NCBI GenBank assembly: GCA_943787295.1
Contig: CALSLW010000001.1
Coordinates: forward strand, 985,001 to 1,049,000
Direction of reading: 5' to 3'
Source: an uncultured Flavobacteriaceae bacterium
Lineage (GTDB): Bacteria > Bacteroidota > Bacteroidia > Flavobacteriales > Flavobacteriaceae
DNA length: 64,000 bases
Under the pieces are notes generated by a model, which searched no databases, had not been told where the DNA came from, and saw nothing but the letters and a program-made list of their open reading frames with translations. Both the position numbers and the translations under genes were made by a program. Shown one piece after another: positions 48,159 to 58,215 of this stretch; within the stretch, counting starts at the first letter, position 1; each line of letters starts with the position of its first letter.

Positions 48159-48803
48159 TTAGTTTTTGTTCATAGCAGAAAGCATTCCACCATATACTTG
48201 ATTAAGTGTAGCTAAATTATCAGATAAAGCTTCCATTTGTGCTTTTAAACGCTCAGCGTTTTGTGCAACTTGATCATTGTATGCACCATGAGACCCCGCA
48301 CTTTGAACTTGAGCTTGGTATAATTCATTTAATGATGCTAATTGAACTGCAGCCTTATTTAATTGATCTGCATAGCTTTGAGAAGAGGATGCAGCTTCAG
48401 CCACTGGGGAAAGTGCTCTAGCCGAAGCTTCTAGATTTTGTATACTTTTTGTTAAGTTACCAACTAGACTAACGTCTAATTTTGCTTCTTTTAAAATATC
48501 ATCTATTTTTCCTGATAAACTTTCTTCTTTAGCTCCATCTGATTTACTTGTTCCACCAGAATGTTTACTTACATATTCGTCTTGTTCTTCGCGAACATCG
48601 TCTAACATTAATCCTCCTACAAGGAAAATAATTGCCTCTGTTCCTAATCCAAGTCCGAGTACTACTCCCCCTGTGATCGGTCCAATCTCAAGGTGGAGAA
48701 TTTTAAATAATGCTCCTACAATTACTACAGCTCCCCCAATTTGGAATAGCATGTGCATAATAATTTTTCTTCTTAACCGTCCTTTTAGTTGTTTTGCGTC
48801 CAT
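48159..48803 (-). CDS. gldL: T9SS/gliding motility protein GldL (PorL)
   Basis: 214 residues. Two N-terminal transmembrane helices (MLFQIGGAVVIVGALFKILH, VVLGLGLGTEAIIFLVGGLM) are followed by a cytosolic helical tail (LVGNLTKSIQNLEASARALS). The Glu within TM2 (LGTEAIIF) is the known key acidic residue used in proton-driven rotation. Partner of GldM in the inner membrane motor. Confidence 0.98.
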   Translation of the reverse strand: MDAKQLKGRLRRKIIMHMLFQIGGAVVIVGALFKILHLEIGPITGGVVLGLGLGTEAIIFLVGGLMLDDVREEQDEYVSKHSGGTSKSDGAKEESLSGKIDDILKEAKLDVSLVGNLTKSIQNLEASARALSPVAEAASSSQSYADQLNKAAVQLASLNELYQAQVQSAGSHGAYNDQVAQNAERLKAQMEALSDNLATLNQVYGGMLSAMNKN

Positions 48804-48843
48804 TTTTTTGAAATATATTAGTATTGCCTAAAGATAAAATTTT

Positions 48844-50223
48844 CTATTTAATTTTGACTTTTTCAGAACCTAAATAATCTTGAACAGTTCTAAAGCCAAT
48901 ATAACTTCTTGCAGTGTCTTGATATTCATAATCACGAGAACTTACTCGTAAGTAATACGCAACATCTTTCCATGATCCTCCACGAACCACTTTACGTCTT
49001 TCGTTGTTTAAAGACATATTAGGGTTTAAAGAAGAAACATATTCGTAAGCACCTGGATCATAAGAAGATTCAGTCCACTCAGATACATTACCTGCCATAT
49101 TGTATAGGTTGAAATCATTGGGTAAATAAGATTTTGCCTCAACTGCGTACATCGCTTGATCTGCAGAGTAGTCACCTCTTAAAGGTTTAAAGTTAGCCAA
49201 GAAACAACCGCGGTCGTTTAAAAGATATGGAGATCCCCATGGGTAAGTCCCTGCAGGAATTCCTCCTCTAGCTGCATATTCCCATTCAGCTTCTGTAGGC
49301 AATCTAAAGTTATTCACTAGTGGTTTCCCTTTTTCTTTTTGGTAAGAATTTTTATAGTGAGTTCTCCAGTTACAAAATGCTACAGCTTGTTTCCATGAGA
49401 TACCAACAACTGGATAATCCAAATAAGCAGGATGCCAGAAGTAATCGTTATGCATAGGTTCGTTGTAAGAATAATTAAAGTCTTTAATCCACACTGTTGT
49501 GTCTGGATAAATCTCTAATTCTTCTTTGTGTATAAATGGCAATCTATCGCGCGTGCCAGGATCCCTTTTTCTGGCTTGGGCAGCAGCTTCTGCATCAAAC
49601 CATGAATATTTATACTTTAATTTTCTAACGTCAATTTTCATCTCGCCGTTATACCAAACTTCTGGTGGTAAATAAAGGCTATCCATCACCTCAACATAGT
49701 CTAAGTCGACATAGCTGTTTGGGTCATATTCTACGTCTTGATCCCAGTTTAAAGGACGTCCTAAAAGAGGCTCCCCTGTTTCAGGATCAATATAGTTTTC
49801 CCGCATGTACTTTTGGAATGGGGTCATGTCTGCAGTATCTGCATCTTTAAAGGCAAATTCACCGATACCTTCTCCGGCATTACCGTCTTCACCTAAACCG
49901 TTTTCGTCAGCTTTACGCGCTAGCATAGCTAGAGCTACAGAGTCTCTTACCCAATAAACAAATTGTTTGTATTCACTGTTAGTGATTTCGGTTTCATCCA
50001 TGTAAAAAGAACGCACTGTAACAGTTTTAGCGGGTGCATTTTTTAACTGTGCCACATCGTCGTCTTGTTTACCCATGATAAAAGCACCCCCTTCTACAAG
50101 GGTCATACCATAGGGCTTTTCAGGGAACCATTTCTTCTCTTTTACACCAATAAGTTCTCCACGCTTATTTCCACAGCTGTAGATTAACATCATCGCAAAA
50201 ATGAAAACAATAATTTTTTTCAT
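48844..50223 (-). CDS. gldK: T9SS/gliding motility lipoprotein GldK (PorK)
   Basis: 459 residues. Lipoprotein signal MKKIIVFIFAMMLIYSC is followed by a formylglycine-generating-enzyme/sulfatase-modifying-like fold: GGAFIMGKQDDD, EITNSEYKQFVYWVRD, YPVVGISWKQAVAFCNWRTH, FRLPTEAEWEYAARGG, then RGGSWKDVAYYLRVSSRDYE. The fold is structural here, not catalytic. GldK and GldN form the outer-membrane-associated ring. First gene of gldKLMN. Confidence 0.98.
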   Translation of the reverse strand: MKKIIVFIFAMMLIYSCGNKRGELIGVKEKKWFPEKPYGMTLVEGGAFIMGKQDDDVAQLKNAPAKTVTVRSFYMDETEITNSEYKQFVYWVRDSVALAMLARKADENGLGEDGNAGEGIGEFAFKDADTADMTPFQKYMRENYIDPETGEPLLGRPLNWDQDVEYDPNSYVDLDYVEVMDSLYLPPEVWYNGEMKIDVRKLKYKYSWFDAEAAAQARKRDPGTRDRLPFIHKEELEIYPDTTVWIKDFNYSYNEPMHNDYFWHPAYLDYPVVGISWKQAVAFCNWRTHYKNSYQKEKGKPLVNNFRLPTEAEWEYAARGGIPAGTYPWGSPYLLNDRGCFLANFKPLRGDYSADQAMYAVEAKSYLPNDFNLYNMAGNVSEWTESSYDPGAYEYVSSLNPNMSLNNERRKVVRGGSWKDVAYYLRVSSRDYEYQDTARSYIGFRTVQDYLGSEKVKIK

Positions 50224-50246
50224 ATAGTCTTTTAACGTGGGGTGGT

Positions 50247-50254
50247 CAAATATA
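50247..50254 (-). promoter_or_regulatory. putative -7 element for gldKLMN
   Basis: Minus-strand TATATTTG matches TAnnTTTG, 23 nt before the gldK ATG, in the gap after the arginase-fold gene. It suggests gldKLMN has its own promoter besides any read-through from topA. Confidence 0.5.
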
Positions 50255-50309
50255 TTTTATCTAATGCTAATTTTTTCTTAAAAAATTTAATGTCCATCCT
50301 TTTTATCAA

Positions 50310-51458
50310 TCACACTCTCTTAGATGCCCTCCACCAGCGATCTGGTAATACATCACTGCACGCGTCTAGATAATCTTGATGTGTGCAAGATAATAACGTA
50401 CTTCTTTTATTTTTATTATCTAAATAGTTTTCTGTTCGCATTTCCATCCACCATCTTTGGCTTTTATTACTTTTAAAGAAAATCAATTCTCTATCTGACA
50501 TCTGGACGGCATACTTAGTAAAACCTTGACTTGTCGCTACTGGGTATTCATCAAAACGATTATTTACACCTTCAACAAAGTACCAAATAATTTGTGACAG
50601 TAATTTATGAAAAATAGTAGAATTAGGTAAATCAAAGCACCCTAAAACGCTAATTCTATCACTAATCCCTGCATATCTAGACATCGCACATATGGTTCTA
50701 CTGTCAATCCCATTAGGCATTCCTTGCGGGAAAGTACCATCTGCGAGACTACTTAAAACTTTCATATCAAAGCTTGCAATATCTGCTTCTCTAAAGATGG
50801 GTTCTGTTTTTTCTGGATAATCAAGGACATGACCTAAACGAAATGCTTCAAAAAACAACTTATCTATAAGGTCTAACTCTTCTTGTGCAATTAGATAAGA
50901 TTGATACCCCAAGTTTGTGAAATTAAACAGCTTACTAGGGTTTTGCATGATAATTTCACTCATGTAAGATCGCCCGGATATTAATTCTTCTTCTTGCGAA
51001 AAGTCAAAACGATTGTCTACAGAGACAATATTTACCCATTGACTTGATTGTTCAAAAGAACGGTATAAGGCTACGGTTAGGTCTTGACTTCCTCCTAAAA
51101 AAACTGGAATAATATTTAATTGTCTTAAATGTGTAGCTATTGCAGACAAGGCGAAATAAGTATCTTCTGGGGTGTCTCCAGAGGGCAGATTACCTAAATC
51201 TGCAACTTTAACATGCCAGTTTCCAGGATATAGTTGATAGAATTCTCTTCTAAAAGCATCTATGTCATACTCCATAACTGGGTAATAACTATTTCTACTT
51301 TCTTGAATCCCAATAATGGCAATTTTAATTTCCTTTAAATCTGGAAAGCCTAATTTTTCTGTGTGAACTTGAATAGATTTTCCCAATACTTGATTAGGCA
51401 TTAAGGTAGCTACTCCTAATACAGTATCATCTACAGGGGTGAGAAAATCAAAGCTCAT
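50310..51458 (-). CDS. arginase-fold protein with a degenerate metal site (T9SS-linked)
   Basis: 382 residues. The arginase/formimidoylglutamase fold is recognisable, but the metal-ligand motifs are changed: GGSQDLT where the family has GGDHS, SVDNRFDF for DAHxD, and SFDMKVLSS for SxDxDxxDP. Two manganese ions could hardly be held. Databases often call this gene formimidoylglutamase; the sequence argues against catalysis. The start directly follows the topA stop and it lies just upstream of gldK, a neighbourhood I recall from other Flavobacteriia. Confidence 0.8.
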   Translation of the reverse strand: MSFDFLTPVDDTVLGVATLMPNQVLGKSIQVHTEKLGFPDLKEIKIAIIGIQESRNSYYPVMEYDIDAFRREFYQLYPGNWHVKVADLGNLPSGDTPEDTYFALSAIATHLRQLNIIPVFLGGSQDLTVALYRSFEQSSQWVNIVSVDNRFDFSQEEELISGRSYMSEIIMQNPSKLFNFTNLGYQSYLIAQEELDLIDKLFFEAFRLGHVLDYPEKTEPIFREADIASFDMKVLSSLADGTFPQGMPNGIDSRTICAMSRYAGISDRISVLGCFDLPNSTIFHKLLSQIIWYFVEGVNNRFDEYPVATSQGFTKYAVQMSDRELIFFKSNKSQRWWMEMRTENYLDNKNKRSTLLSCTHQDYLDACSDVLPDRWWRASKRV

Positions 51459-53945
51459 TTATTTCTTGGTTTTTCGTTTAGTTGCTGCCTTTTTCTTTTT
51501 TTGCTTTTTAGCTTCTAAACGTTTAATGGCTTCTTCCAGAGTGATTTTTGTAGGATCAATATCTTTAGATAATTCTATTTTGAGTTTTCCTTGAATAATA
51601 TTCGATCTTCCCCAGCGGGCTTTTTCTACTCGAATACCTTCTTCTTCCCAATTGTGAACAATCTTATCTTTCTCTTTTTGGATTTTATCCTCAATCAAAG
51701 TGATCAGGTCTTCATCACTCAAATTATCAAAATCATATTTTTTATTGACATTGATAAACATCCCACTCCATTTAATAAATGGCCCAAAACGACCTTTGCC
51801 TTTAGTGACTGGTAAATCGTTATAAGTATATATAGGAGCATCTGCTTTTTTCTTTTCTTCTATTAATTCGATGGCTAATTCGCGATCGACTTCCATGGGA
51901 TTCTTCCCCTTTGGTAAAGAAACGAACATGCTGCCAAATTTAACATAGGGGCCAAAACGACCATTGTTTACAGAAACGATTTCACCTTCGTATTCTCCTA
52001 AATCTTTAGGGAGTTGGAATAAGTCAAGTGCCTCTTCGAAACTTATCGTATCGAGTTGTTGATCTTGATTTAAGCTAGCAAATACAACTGGCTCTTCGTC
52101 GTCTGCATCACCTATTTGAGCAATAGGACCAAATTTCCCCAGACGCACTTTTACTGTTCTACCAGAGTCTGGATGCTCTCCTAAAACACGTTCCCCTGAC
52201 TCGCGTTCTGCGTGCTCTTTTACGTGCTTAACCGTAGATTGAAAATCCCCATAAAAGCCTTTGATCATTTTGACCCAGTCTTCTTTCCCTTCAGCGATTT
52301 CGTCAAAGTTTTGCTCTACTTGTGCAGTAAAGTTATAATCTAGAATATTTTCAAAATTGTTGACTAAGAAGTCATTCACAATCATCCCGATGTCTGTAGG
52401 GACAAGTTTTCCTTTATCAGAACCGACCATTTCAGTTAAACGACTGGCAGTAACTTCCCCTGCTTCAAGAGCAAACTGCTGATATGAGCGTTGCACTCCT
52501 TCGACAGTCCCTTTGGCGATATAGCCTCTATTTTGAACCGTGGAAATAGTAGGGGCATAAGTAGATGGTCGCCCAATACCAAGCTCTTCTAGTTTCTTAA
52601 CCAAAGAAGCTTCTGTAAAGCGATAAGGAGGACGAGAAAATCGCTGGGTTGAAACCAGAGATTTTAAATTCAATGCATCGCCTTTTTTCACTGGAGGTAA
52701 GATGCCTTGCGCTTCTTCTTCTTCTTCATCTACTCCTTCTAAATAAACTTTTAAAAAGCCTTCAAAAGTGAGGATTTCTCCACGGGCAGTAAAGAATTCA
52801 TTATGTTTATCTGCGTCTATTTTTAAGACGGTACGTTCTAATTTTGCATCACTCATTTGCGAAGCAATTGTTCGCTTCCAAATAAGGTCATACAATCGCA
52901 TTTGATCATATTCTGCTGCAATTTTATCCCTGCTTAAGTCAGTAGGTCGAATAGCTTCGTGTGCCTCTTGCGCCCCTTTACTTTTTGTTCTAAAACTGCG
53001 GGCTTGTGCATAATCTTCTCCATAGCGTCTTCCTATTTCACCTAGAGCTGCACCTTGCGCCTCTTTAGAGAGGTTTACACTATCTGTTCTCATATAAGTA
53101 ATTAAACCTGCCTCATATAATCTCTGGGCTAGGGTCATGGTTTTACTTACAGAGAAAAACAACTTCCTTGCGGCCTCTTGCTGTAAAGTGGAAGTGGTAA
53201 AAGGAGCCGTAGGGCTTTTCTTTGCCGGTTTAGTCTCTTTAGAGGCAACACTAAATTGTGCATTGGCATTTTGAGCTAAAAAGGCTTCTACTTTTTCTGC
53301 ATCATCAAAAGTTGTATTCAAGCCTGCTTTGATCAATTTATTTCCTTCTGTTAAGAATTCTGCCTGAGTTTTAAACATAGAAACAGGAACAAAAGCCTTA
53401 ATTTCTCTTTCTCGCTCTACAATAAGTCGAACAGAAACAGATTGTACTCGTCCTGCAGATAAGCCTCCTTTAACTTTTCTCCATAACACGGGAGATAATT
53501 CATACCCTACTAAACGGTCTAAAACACGACGAGCCTGTTGTGCGTTGACCAAATTGTAGTCTATTTCTCGTGGTGCATCGATGGCTTTTAAAATCGCATT
53601 CTTAGTAATCTCGTGAAAAACGATACGTTTTGTGTTGGTTTCTTTAAGCTCAAGAGTATTGGCTAAATGCCATGCAATGGCTTCTCCCTCGCGATCTTCA
53701 TCACTTGCCAGCCAGACGATTTCAGCTTTTTTTGCTAGGGATTTTAATTCTGAAACCACTTTTTTCTTGTCTGAAGAGACAATGTATTTTGGTAAAAAAT
53801 CCCCGTCAACATCTACCCCTAACTCTTTAGAGGGGAGGTCGGCGATGTGGCCAAAGCTGGAAGCCACCTTAAATTCTTTTCCTAAAAATTTTTCGATTGT
53901 TTTTGCCTTTGCAGGGGACTCAACAATAACTAAATTTTTTGCCAT
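51459..53945 (-). CDS. topA: DNA topoisomerase I
   Basis: 828 residues. TOPRIM domain MAKNLVIVESPAKAKTIEKF with WLASDEDREGEAIAWHL, then the type IA core with the active-site tyrosine in GLITYMRTDSVNLS. The C-terminal region consists of topoisomerase C-terminal repeats (VSVNNGRFGPYVKFGSMFVS) and a Lys-rich tail; no Cys4 zinc fingers are seen. Relaxes negative supercoils. The arginase-fold gene is immediately downstream. Confidence 0.97.
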   Translation of the reverse strand: MAKNLVIVESPAKAKTIEKFLGKEFKVASSFGHIADLPSKELGVDVDGDFLPKYIVSSDKKKVVSELKSLAKKAEIVWLASDEDREGEAIAWHLANTLELKETNTKRIVFHEITKNAILKAIDAPREIDYNLVNAQQARRVLDRLVGYELSPVLWRKVKGGLSAGRVQSVSVRLIVEREREIKAFVPVSMFKTQAEFLTEGNKLIKAGLNTTFDDAEKVEAFLAQNANAQFSVASKETKPAKKSPTAPFTTSTLQQEAARKLFFSVSKTMTLAQRLYEAGLITYMRTDSVNLSKEAQGAALGEIGRRYGEDYAQARSFRTKSKGAQEAHEAIRPTDLSRDKIAAEYDQMRLYDLIWKRTIASQMSDAKLERTVLKIDADKHNEFFTARGEILTFEGFLKVYLEGVDEEEEEAQGILPPVKKGDALNLKSLVSTQRFSRPPYRFTEASLVKKLEELGIGRPSTYAPTISTVQNRGYIAKGTVEGVQRSYQQFALEAGEVTASRLTEMVGSDKGKLVPTDIGMIVNDFLVNNFENILDYNFTAQVEQNFDEIAEGKEDWVKMIKGFYGDFQSTVKHVKEHAERESGERVLGEHPDSGRTVKVRLGKFGPIAQIGDADDEEPVVFASLNQDQQLDTISFEEALDLFQLPKDLGEYEGEIVSVNNGRFGPYVKFGSMFVSLPKGKNPMEVDRELAIELIEEKKKADAPIYTYNDLPVTKGKGRFGPFIKWSGMFINVNKKYDFDNLSDEDLITLIEDKIQKEKDKIVHNWEEEGIRVEKARWGRSNIIQGKLKIELSKDIDPTKITLEEAIKRLEAKKQKKKKAATKRKTKK

Positions 53946-54105
53946 AATAGATGTTTAACGAGAACAAAAGTAGGTGAATTTTTCTTCGGCTCAAATTTTA
54001 AGGCAAGATGAAAAATAAACTTTGTCATAAATGATGAAAAAAAGCAAGGGATTATCCTTGACTTTTATGCTGCTAAAAAAGCATGACAAAATGACGGTAA
54101 TTGCT

Positions 54106-54113
54106 TACTTTTG
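54106..54113 (+). promoter_or_regulatory. putative -7 element for the miaB operon
   Basis: TACTTTTG matches TAnnTTTG, giving a leader of about 45 nt before the miaB ATG. It lies in the 217-nt gap divergent from topA. Confidence 0.45.
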
Positions 54114-54162
54114 TATTGTTTTTGAAAGATAAAAATTAACGCCCAACTAAAAGCTTTCCGCA

Positions 54163-55620
54163 ATGGAACAAAGTTTAGACAAAAAAATCACCCCAGCAAC
54201 AGACGGTGTTGTGATCGATCATTCTTCGAAAAAAGAAGGTGAAAAGTCTGTATATATAGAATCTTATGGCTGTCAGATGAACTTTTCTGACAGCGAAGTC
54301 GTCGCCTCTATTTTAGCAAAAGAAGGTTATCAAACCACCCCAAAAATGGATACAGCCGACTTAATCCTGGTCAACACTTGCTCCATTAGAGAGAAGGCAG
54401 AATTAACCGTTCGCAAGCGACTGGAAAAATTCAATGCCGTTAAAAAAACGAATCCCAACATGAAGGTGGGCGTTTTAGGCTGTATGGCAGAACGACTCAA
54501 GCACAAGTTTCTTGAAGAAGAAAAAATTGTTGATATGGTCGTGGGACCAGATGCCTATAAAGACCTTCCAAACCTTTTAGCTGAAATCAATGACGGACGC
54601 GATGCGGTAAATGTTATTCTATCAAAAGAAGAAACCTATGGAGACATTGCTCCCATTCGAATCGACTCTAATGGTGTAAGCGCTTTTGTGTCTATCACAA
54701 GAGGCTGCGATAATATGTGTACGTTTTGTGTGGTGCCTTTTACCCGTGGCCGTGAACGCAGTAGAGACCCTAAAAGTATACTGCAAGAAATTGAGAATCT
54801 AGCCCAAAGGGGATTTAAAGAAATTACCCTTTTAGGACAAAATGTAGATAGCTATCTGTGGTATGGCGGAGGACTTAAAAAAGATTATGTCAAAGCCTCT
54901 GCGCTACAACAAAAAACTGCAGTTGACTTTTCAAAATTATTAACCATGGCGGCAGAAACTTATCCGCGTATTCGTTTTCGCTTTTCTACCTCAAACCCGC
55001 AAGATATGACCGTTGATGTCTTGCACACCATGGCAAAACACCCCAATATCTGTAAGTATATTCACTTACCTGTTCAATCTGGAAGTGATCGCATTCTAAA
55101 AGAAATGAATCGCTTACATACCCGTCAAGAATATTTTGAATTGATTGACAACATTCGTGAAATCATCCCAGGTTGTGCTATTTCTCAAGACATGATCGCT
55201 GGCTTCCCTACAGAAACAGAAGAAGATCATCAAGACACTTTAAGCTTGATGGATTATGTCAAATATGACTTTGGGTTTATGTTCGCTTATTCAGAAAGAC
55301 CCGGAACACTTGCTGAAAGAAAAATGGAGGATGACGTTCCTCAAGACGTTAAAAAAAGACGTCTAGCAGAAATCATTGATAAACAACAAGCACATAGCCG
55401 TTTTAGAACCGAAGAATTTTTAGGCAAAACAGTTTGTGTATTGATCGAAAAAGAATCTAAGCGCTCTCAAGAACATTGGAGCGGAAGAACAACTCAAAAC
55501 ACTGTAGTCGTTTTTTCAAAAGAAAATTATTCTGTAGGAGAGTTTGTCGATGTAAAAATCGAAGATTGCACCTCTGCTACATTATTGGGGACAGCAATAG
55601 GAATTTCAGCAGACATATAA
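54163..55620 (+). CDS. miaB: tRNA-2-methylthio-N6-dimethylallyladenosine synthase
   Basis: 485 residues. UPF0004 N-terminus ESYGCQMNFSDSEVVASILA with Cys ligands for the auxiliary cluster (also NTCSIREKAE and LGCMAERL), radical-SAM motif GCDNMCTFCVVPFTRGRERS (CxxxCxxC), and a C-terminal TRAM domain (GKTVCVLIEKESKRS). Methylthiolates i6A37 in tRNAs reading UNN codons. First gene of a run to secG. Confidence 0.97.
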   Translation: MEQSLDKKITPATDGVVIDHSSKKEGEKSVYIESYGCQMNFSDSEVVASILAKEGYQTTPKMDTADLILVNTCSIREKAELTVRKRLEKFNAVKKTNPNMKVGVLGCMAERLKHKFLEEEKIVDMVVGPDAYKDLPNLLAEINDGRDAVNVILSKEETYGDIAPIRIDSNGVSAFVSITRGCDNMCTFCVVPFTRGRERSRDPKSILQEIENLAQRGFKEITLLGQNVDSYLWYGGGLKKDYVKASALQQKTAVDFSKLLTMAAETYPRIRFRFSTSNPQDMTVDVLHTMAKHPNICKYIHLPVQSGSDRILKEMNRLHTRQEYFELIDNIREIIPGCAISQDMIAGFPTETEEDHQDTLSLMDYVKYDFGFMFAYSERPGTLAERKMEDDVPQDVKKRRLAEIIDKQQAHSRFRTEEFLGKTVCVLIEKESKRSQEHWSGRTTQNTVVVFSKENYSVGEFVDVKIEDCTSATLLGTAIGISADI

Positions 55621-55630
55621 TACAGACCGC

Positions 55631-56893
55631 ATGGAAAACTTACAAGGTATAAAACAACGTTTTGGAATTATTGGGGTTAGTCAAGGATTAAACCGCGCTT
55701 TAGAAAAAGCCTTGCGGGTCGCTAGCACCGATATTTCCGTCTTAGTCACGGGTGAAAGTGGTGTGGGAAAAGAAAATATCCCTAAAATAATTCATCAAAA
55801 CTCCCACCGTAAACATGCAAAATATATCGCAGTAAACTGTGGCGCTATTCCAGAAGGAACCATTGACAGTGAACTCTTTGGTCACGAAAAAGGTGCCTTT
55901 ACTGGTGCTACTTCAACGCGAAATGGATATTTTGAAGTCGCCGATGGTGGAACAATTTTCCTCGACGAAGTAGGTGAACTACCTTTATCGACGCAAGTGC
56001 GACTATTAAGGGTGTTAGAAACTGGAGAATTTCTTAAAGTAGGTTCTTCTAAAACCCAAACCACCAATGTACGTATTGTCGCTGCCACAAATGTCAACAT
56101 GCGCGATGCCATCCAGAAAAATAAATTTAGAGAGGATCTCTATTATCGATTGAGTACAGTAGACATTCATCTACCACCGTTGAGAAATAGAAAAGAAGAT
56201 ATCCCGTTGTTGTTTAGAAAGTTTGCGGCAGACTTTGCTCAAAAGTACCGTATGCCCACCCTTAGGCTTGACGAACAAGCCCAAGAATTATTAGTGCAGT
56301 ACAACTGGAATGGAAACATTAGGCAATTGCGCAATGTTGCAGAACAAATATCTGTCTTAGAACAAGAACGCCTCCTTTCTGCAAATAGTCTTCGTCCTTA
56401 TTTACCTAATATGGGCGCACAACTTCCCGCTTTAGTCAAAGACAAAAAAGAACAAAGTGACTTTGCTTCAGAAAGAGAAATCCTTTACAAGGTTCTTTTT
56501 GACATGAAAAACGATCTAAACGATCTAAAGAAGCTTACCTTAGAACTCATGAATCAAGACATTAGTACGGAAGAAAAAGAAGGCTTGATTCAGAAAATTT
56601 ATGGGAGTGAACCCGTCAATAATAAGGAAGAAAACACCCTAACGGTGATGAATGCTAACCATGAATCTCAAAATGATACAGCCATTATTAGTGCGCAAGA
56701 CAACTACAGCTATGCCGAAACAATTGAAGCAGAAGAGCCCCTATCGCTTTTAGAAAAAGAGATTGAAATGATTAAAAAAGCATTAGAACGTTCTAATGGC
56801 AAACGAAAGCTTGCCGCAGAAGAATTAGGTATTTCAGAAAGAACGCTCTACCGTAAAATAAAACAATATGACCTCAATGAAGATGAAATTTAA
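55631..56893 (+). CDS. sigma-54-dependent activator without a receiver domain
   Basis: 420 residues. The AAA+ domain begins about residue 10 with GESGVGKENIPKIIHQNSHR (Walker A), has the sigma-54-contacting GAFTGATSTRNG and DGGTIFLDEVGELPL (Walker B), and ends with a Fis-type helix-turn-helix (KRKLAAEELGISERTLYRKI). There is no N-terminal receiver or GAF domain, so its signal must come otherwise. It lies 10 nt after miaB and overlaps lptE. Confidence 0.92.
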   Translation: MENLQGIKQRFGIIGVSQGLNRALEKALRVASTDISVLVTGESGVGKENIPKIIHQNSHRKHAKYIAVNCGAIPEGTIDSELFGHEKGAFTGATSTRNGYFEVADGGTIFLDEVGELPLSTQVRLLRVLETGEFLKVGSSKTQTTNVRIVAATNVNMRDAIQKNKFREDLYYRLSTVDIHLPPLRNRKEDIPLLFRKFAADFAQKYRMPTLRLDEQAQELLVQYNWNGNIRQLRNVAEQISVLEQERLLSANSLRPYLPNMGAQLPALVKDKKEQSDFASEREILYKVLFDMKNDLNDLKKLTLELMNQDISTEEKEGLIQKIYGSEPVNNKEENTLTVMNANHESQNDTAIISAQDNYSYAETIEAEEPLSLLEKEIEMIKKALERSNGKRKLAAEELGISERTLYRKIKQYDLNEDEI

Positions 56894-57407
56894 TCCCTTT
56901 GCATTCCTGTTTTATTTTCTTGCATGTTGGACCTTTACTCAATGTGGCATTTATTCTTTTACGGGAGCTTCCATCCCTCCTGGGACAGAAACTTTTCAAG
57001 TAAACTATTTTATCAATGAGGCCGGGAATCGACCGGGCTCAACCATAGAGCCTGGCCTTGATCAAGAATTTACCATTGCACTTCAAGATTTGTTAATCAA
57101 TCAAACCAATCTTAATCTTGTTACCAGCAATGCCCATTTAGTTTATGAGGGAGAAATCACCCGATACAGCATCACCCCCACCACCTCTACCGCTAATAAT
57201 ACAGCAGCACAAAACCGATTGACCATGGAGGTCAACGTGCGTTATATCAATAATAAGAATGAAGATGATTCTTTTGAACAACGCTTTTCTTTCTTTTATG
57301 ATTTTGACGCTAACCAGCAGTTATTCGATATAAAAAGCGCAGCAAACAAAGAGATATTTGAGCGCATTACGCAAGAAATTTTTAACGCCTCACTGGCTAA
57401 ATGGTAA
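56877..57407 (+). CDS. lptE: LptE family lipoprotein (LPS assembly)
   Basis: About 176 residues from MKMKFNPFAFLFYFLACWTF, with lipobox TFTQC then GIYSFTGASIPPGTETF, the N-terminal signature of Bacteroidota LptE. The rest follows the family (FTIALQDLLINQTNLNLV, YEGEITRYSITPT). It would plug the LptD barrel for LPS export at the outer membrane. The start overlaps the sigma-54 activator's last codons by 17 nt. Confidence 0.88.
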   Translation: MKMKFNPFAFLFYFLACWTFTQCGIYSFTGASIPPGTETFQVNYFINEAGNRPGSTIEPGLDQEFTIALQDLLINQTNLNLVTSNAHLVYEGEITRYSITPTTSTANNTAAQNRLTMEVNVRYINNKNEDDSFEQRFSFFYDFDANQQLFDIKSAANKEIFERITQEIFNASLAKW

Positions 57408-57411
57408 GTTT

Positions 57412-58212
57412 ATGAAAGCACAAGAATACAGTGATTTACTCATCAATTTTGATCCTAAGAGCGAGGATCAAAGAAAAGCTTTTGAAAAAATCACCTATCG
57501 CTATCCATACTTTCAGTCGGCTTATGTACACTATTTAAAAACCCTAAAAGCGCAGGAACAATACAATTATGAACTGATCTTGCGAAAGACAGCAGTATTA
57601 AGTCCAGAACGCGAAACCTTACATCAATGGCTCGAGCAAGACTTTGCCAATGAAAATCCTCAAAAGCTTAAAGTCGTTCAAACTTTGGCTGCACCAAATG
57701 CAGCCATAGAAGAAACAGTATCAACTAGCATAGAAGATCAAAACAGTGAGTCTCACGCGGTAAAAGCAAATAGCAAACCCCTTGCTACTACAGACGATCA
57801 AAAAGGGGTAAATAAAGAAATAGGGGTTAAGAAGGCAAAGCCAAAGAAAAAAGAGATCCCTGTGGCAATGACCTATGCCGACTGGGTAATTTATTCTTCC
57901 AAAGGTAAAATACAACCTAAAGAAAAAAATAGCAGTCTAGAAGAGAAAATATCGCTGATAAATACCTTTTTAGAAAACCGACCAAAGATTCCACCAGTAA
58001 GACAAGATCAACCAAAAGTTGACCTCTCGGCCAATAATGAGTTCAACAAAGAGGAATTAATGACCGAAACACTAGCGAAGGTATATTTACAACAAAAGAA
58101 ATATAAAAAGGCCTTATATGCCTATCAGATATTAAGTTTGAAATATCCAGAAAAAAATAGTTTCTTTGCAGACCAAATCAAGAAAATTAAACAGTTACAA
58201 CAAAAAAGCTAA
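57412..58212 (+). CDS. TPR-like protein of unknown function
   Basis: About 266 residues from MKAQEYSDLLINFDPKSEDQ. The N-terminal half is helical (FEKITYRYPYFQSAYVHYLK), the middle is Lys-rich and low-complexity, and the C-terminus has a TPR-like unit (ETLAKVYLQQKKYKKALYAY QILSLKYPEK). No signal peptide. The gene sits between lptE (4-nt gap) and secG (3-nt gap), a conserved Bacteroidota arrangement from memory. Function not assigned. Confidence 0.75.
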   Translation: MKAQEYSDLLINFDPKSEDQRKAFEKITYRYPYFQSAYVHYLKTLKAQEQYNYELILRKTAVLSPERETLHQWLEQDFANENPQKLKVVQTLAAPNAAIEETVSTSIEDQNSESHAVKANSKPLATTDDQKGVNKEIGVKKAKPKKKEIPVAMTYADWVIYSSKGKIQPKEKNSSLEEKISLINTFLENRPKIPPVRQDQPKVDLSANNEFNKEELMTETLAKVYLQQKKYKKALYAYQILSLKYPEKNSFFADQIKKIKQLQQKS

Positions 58213-58215
58213 GTC

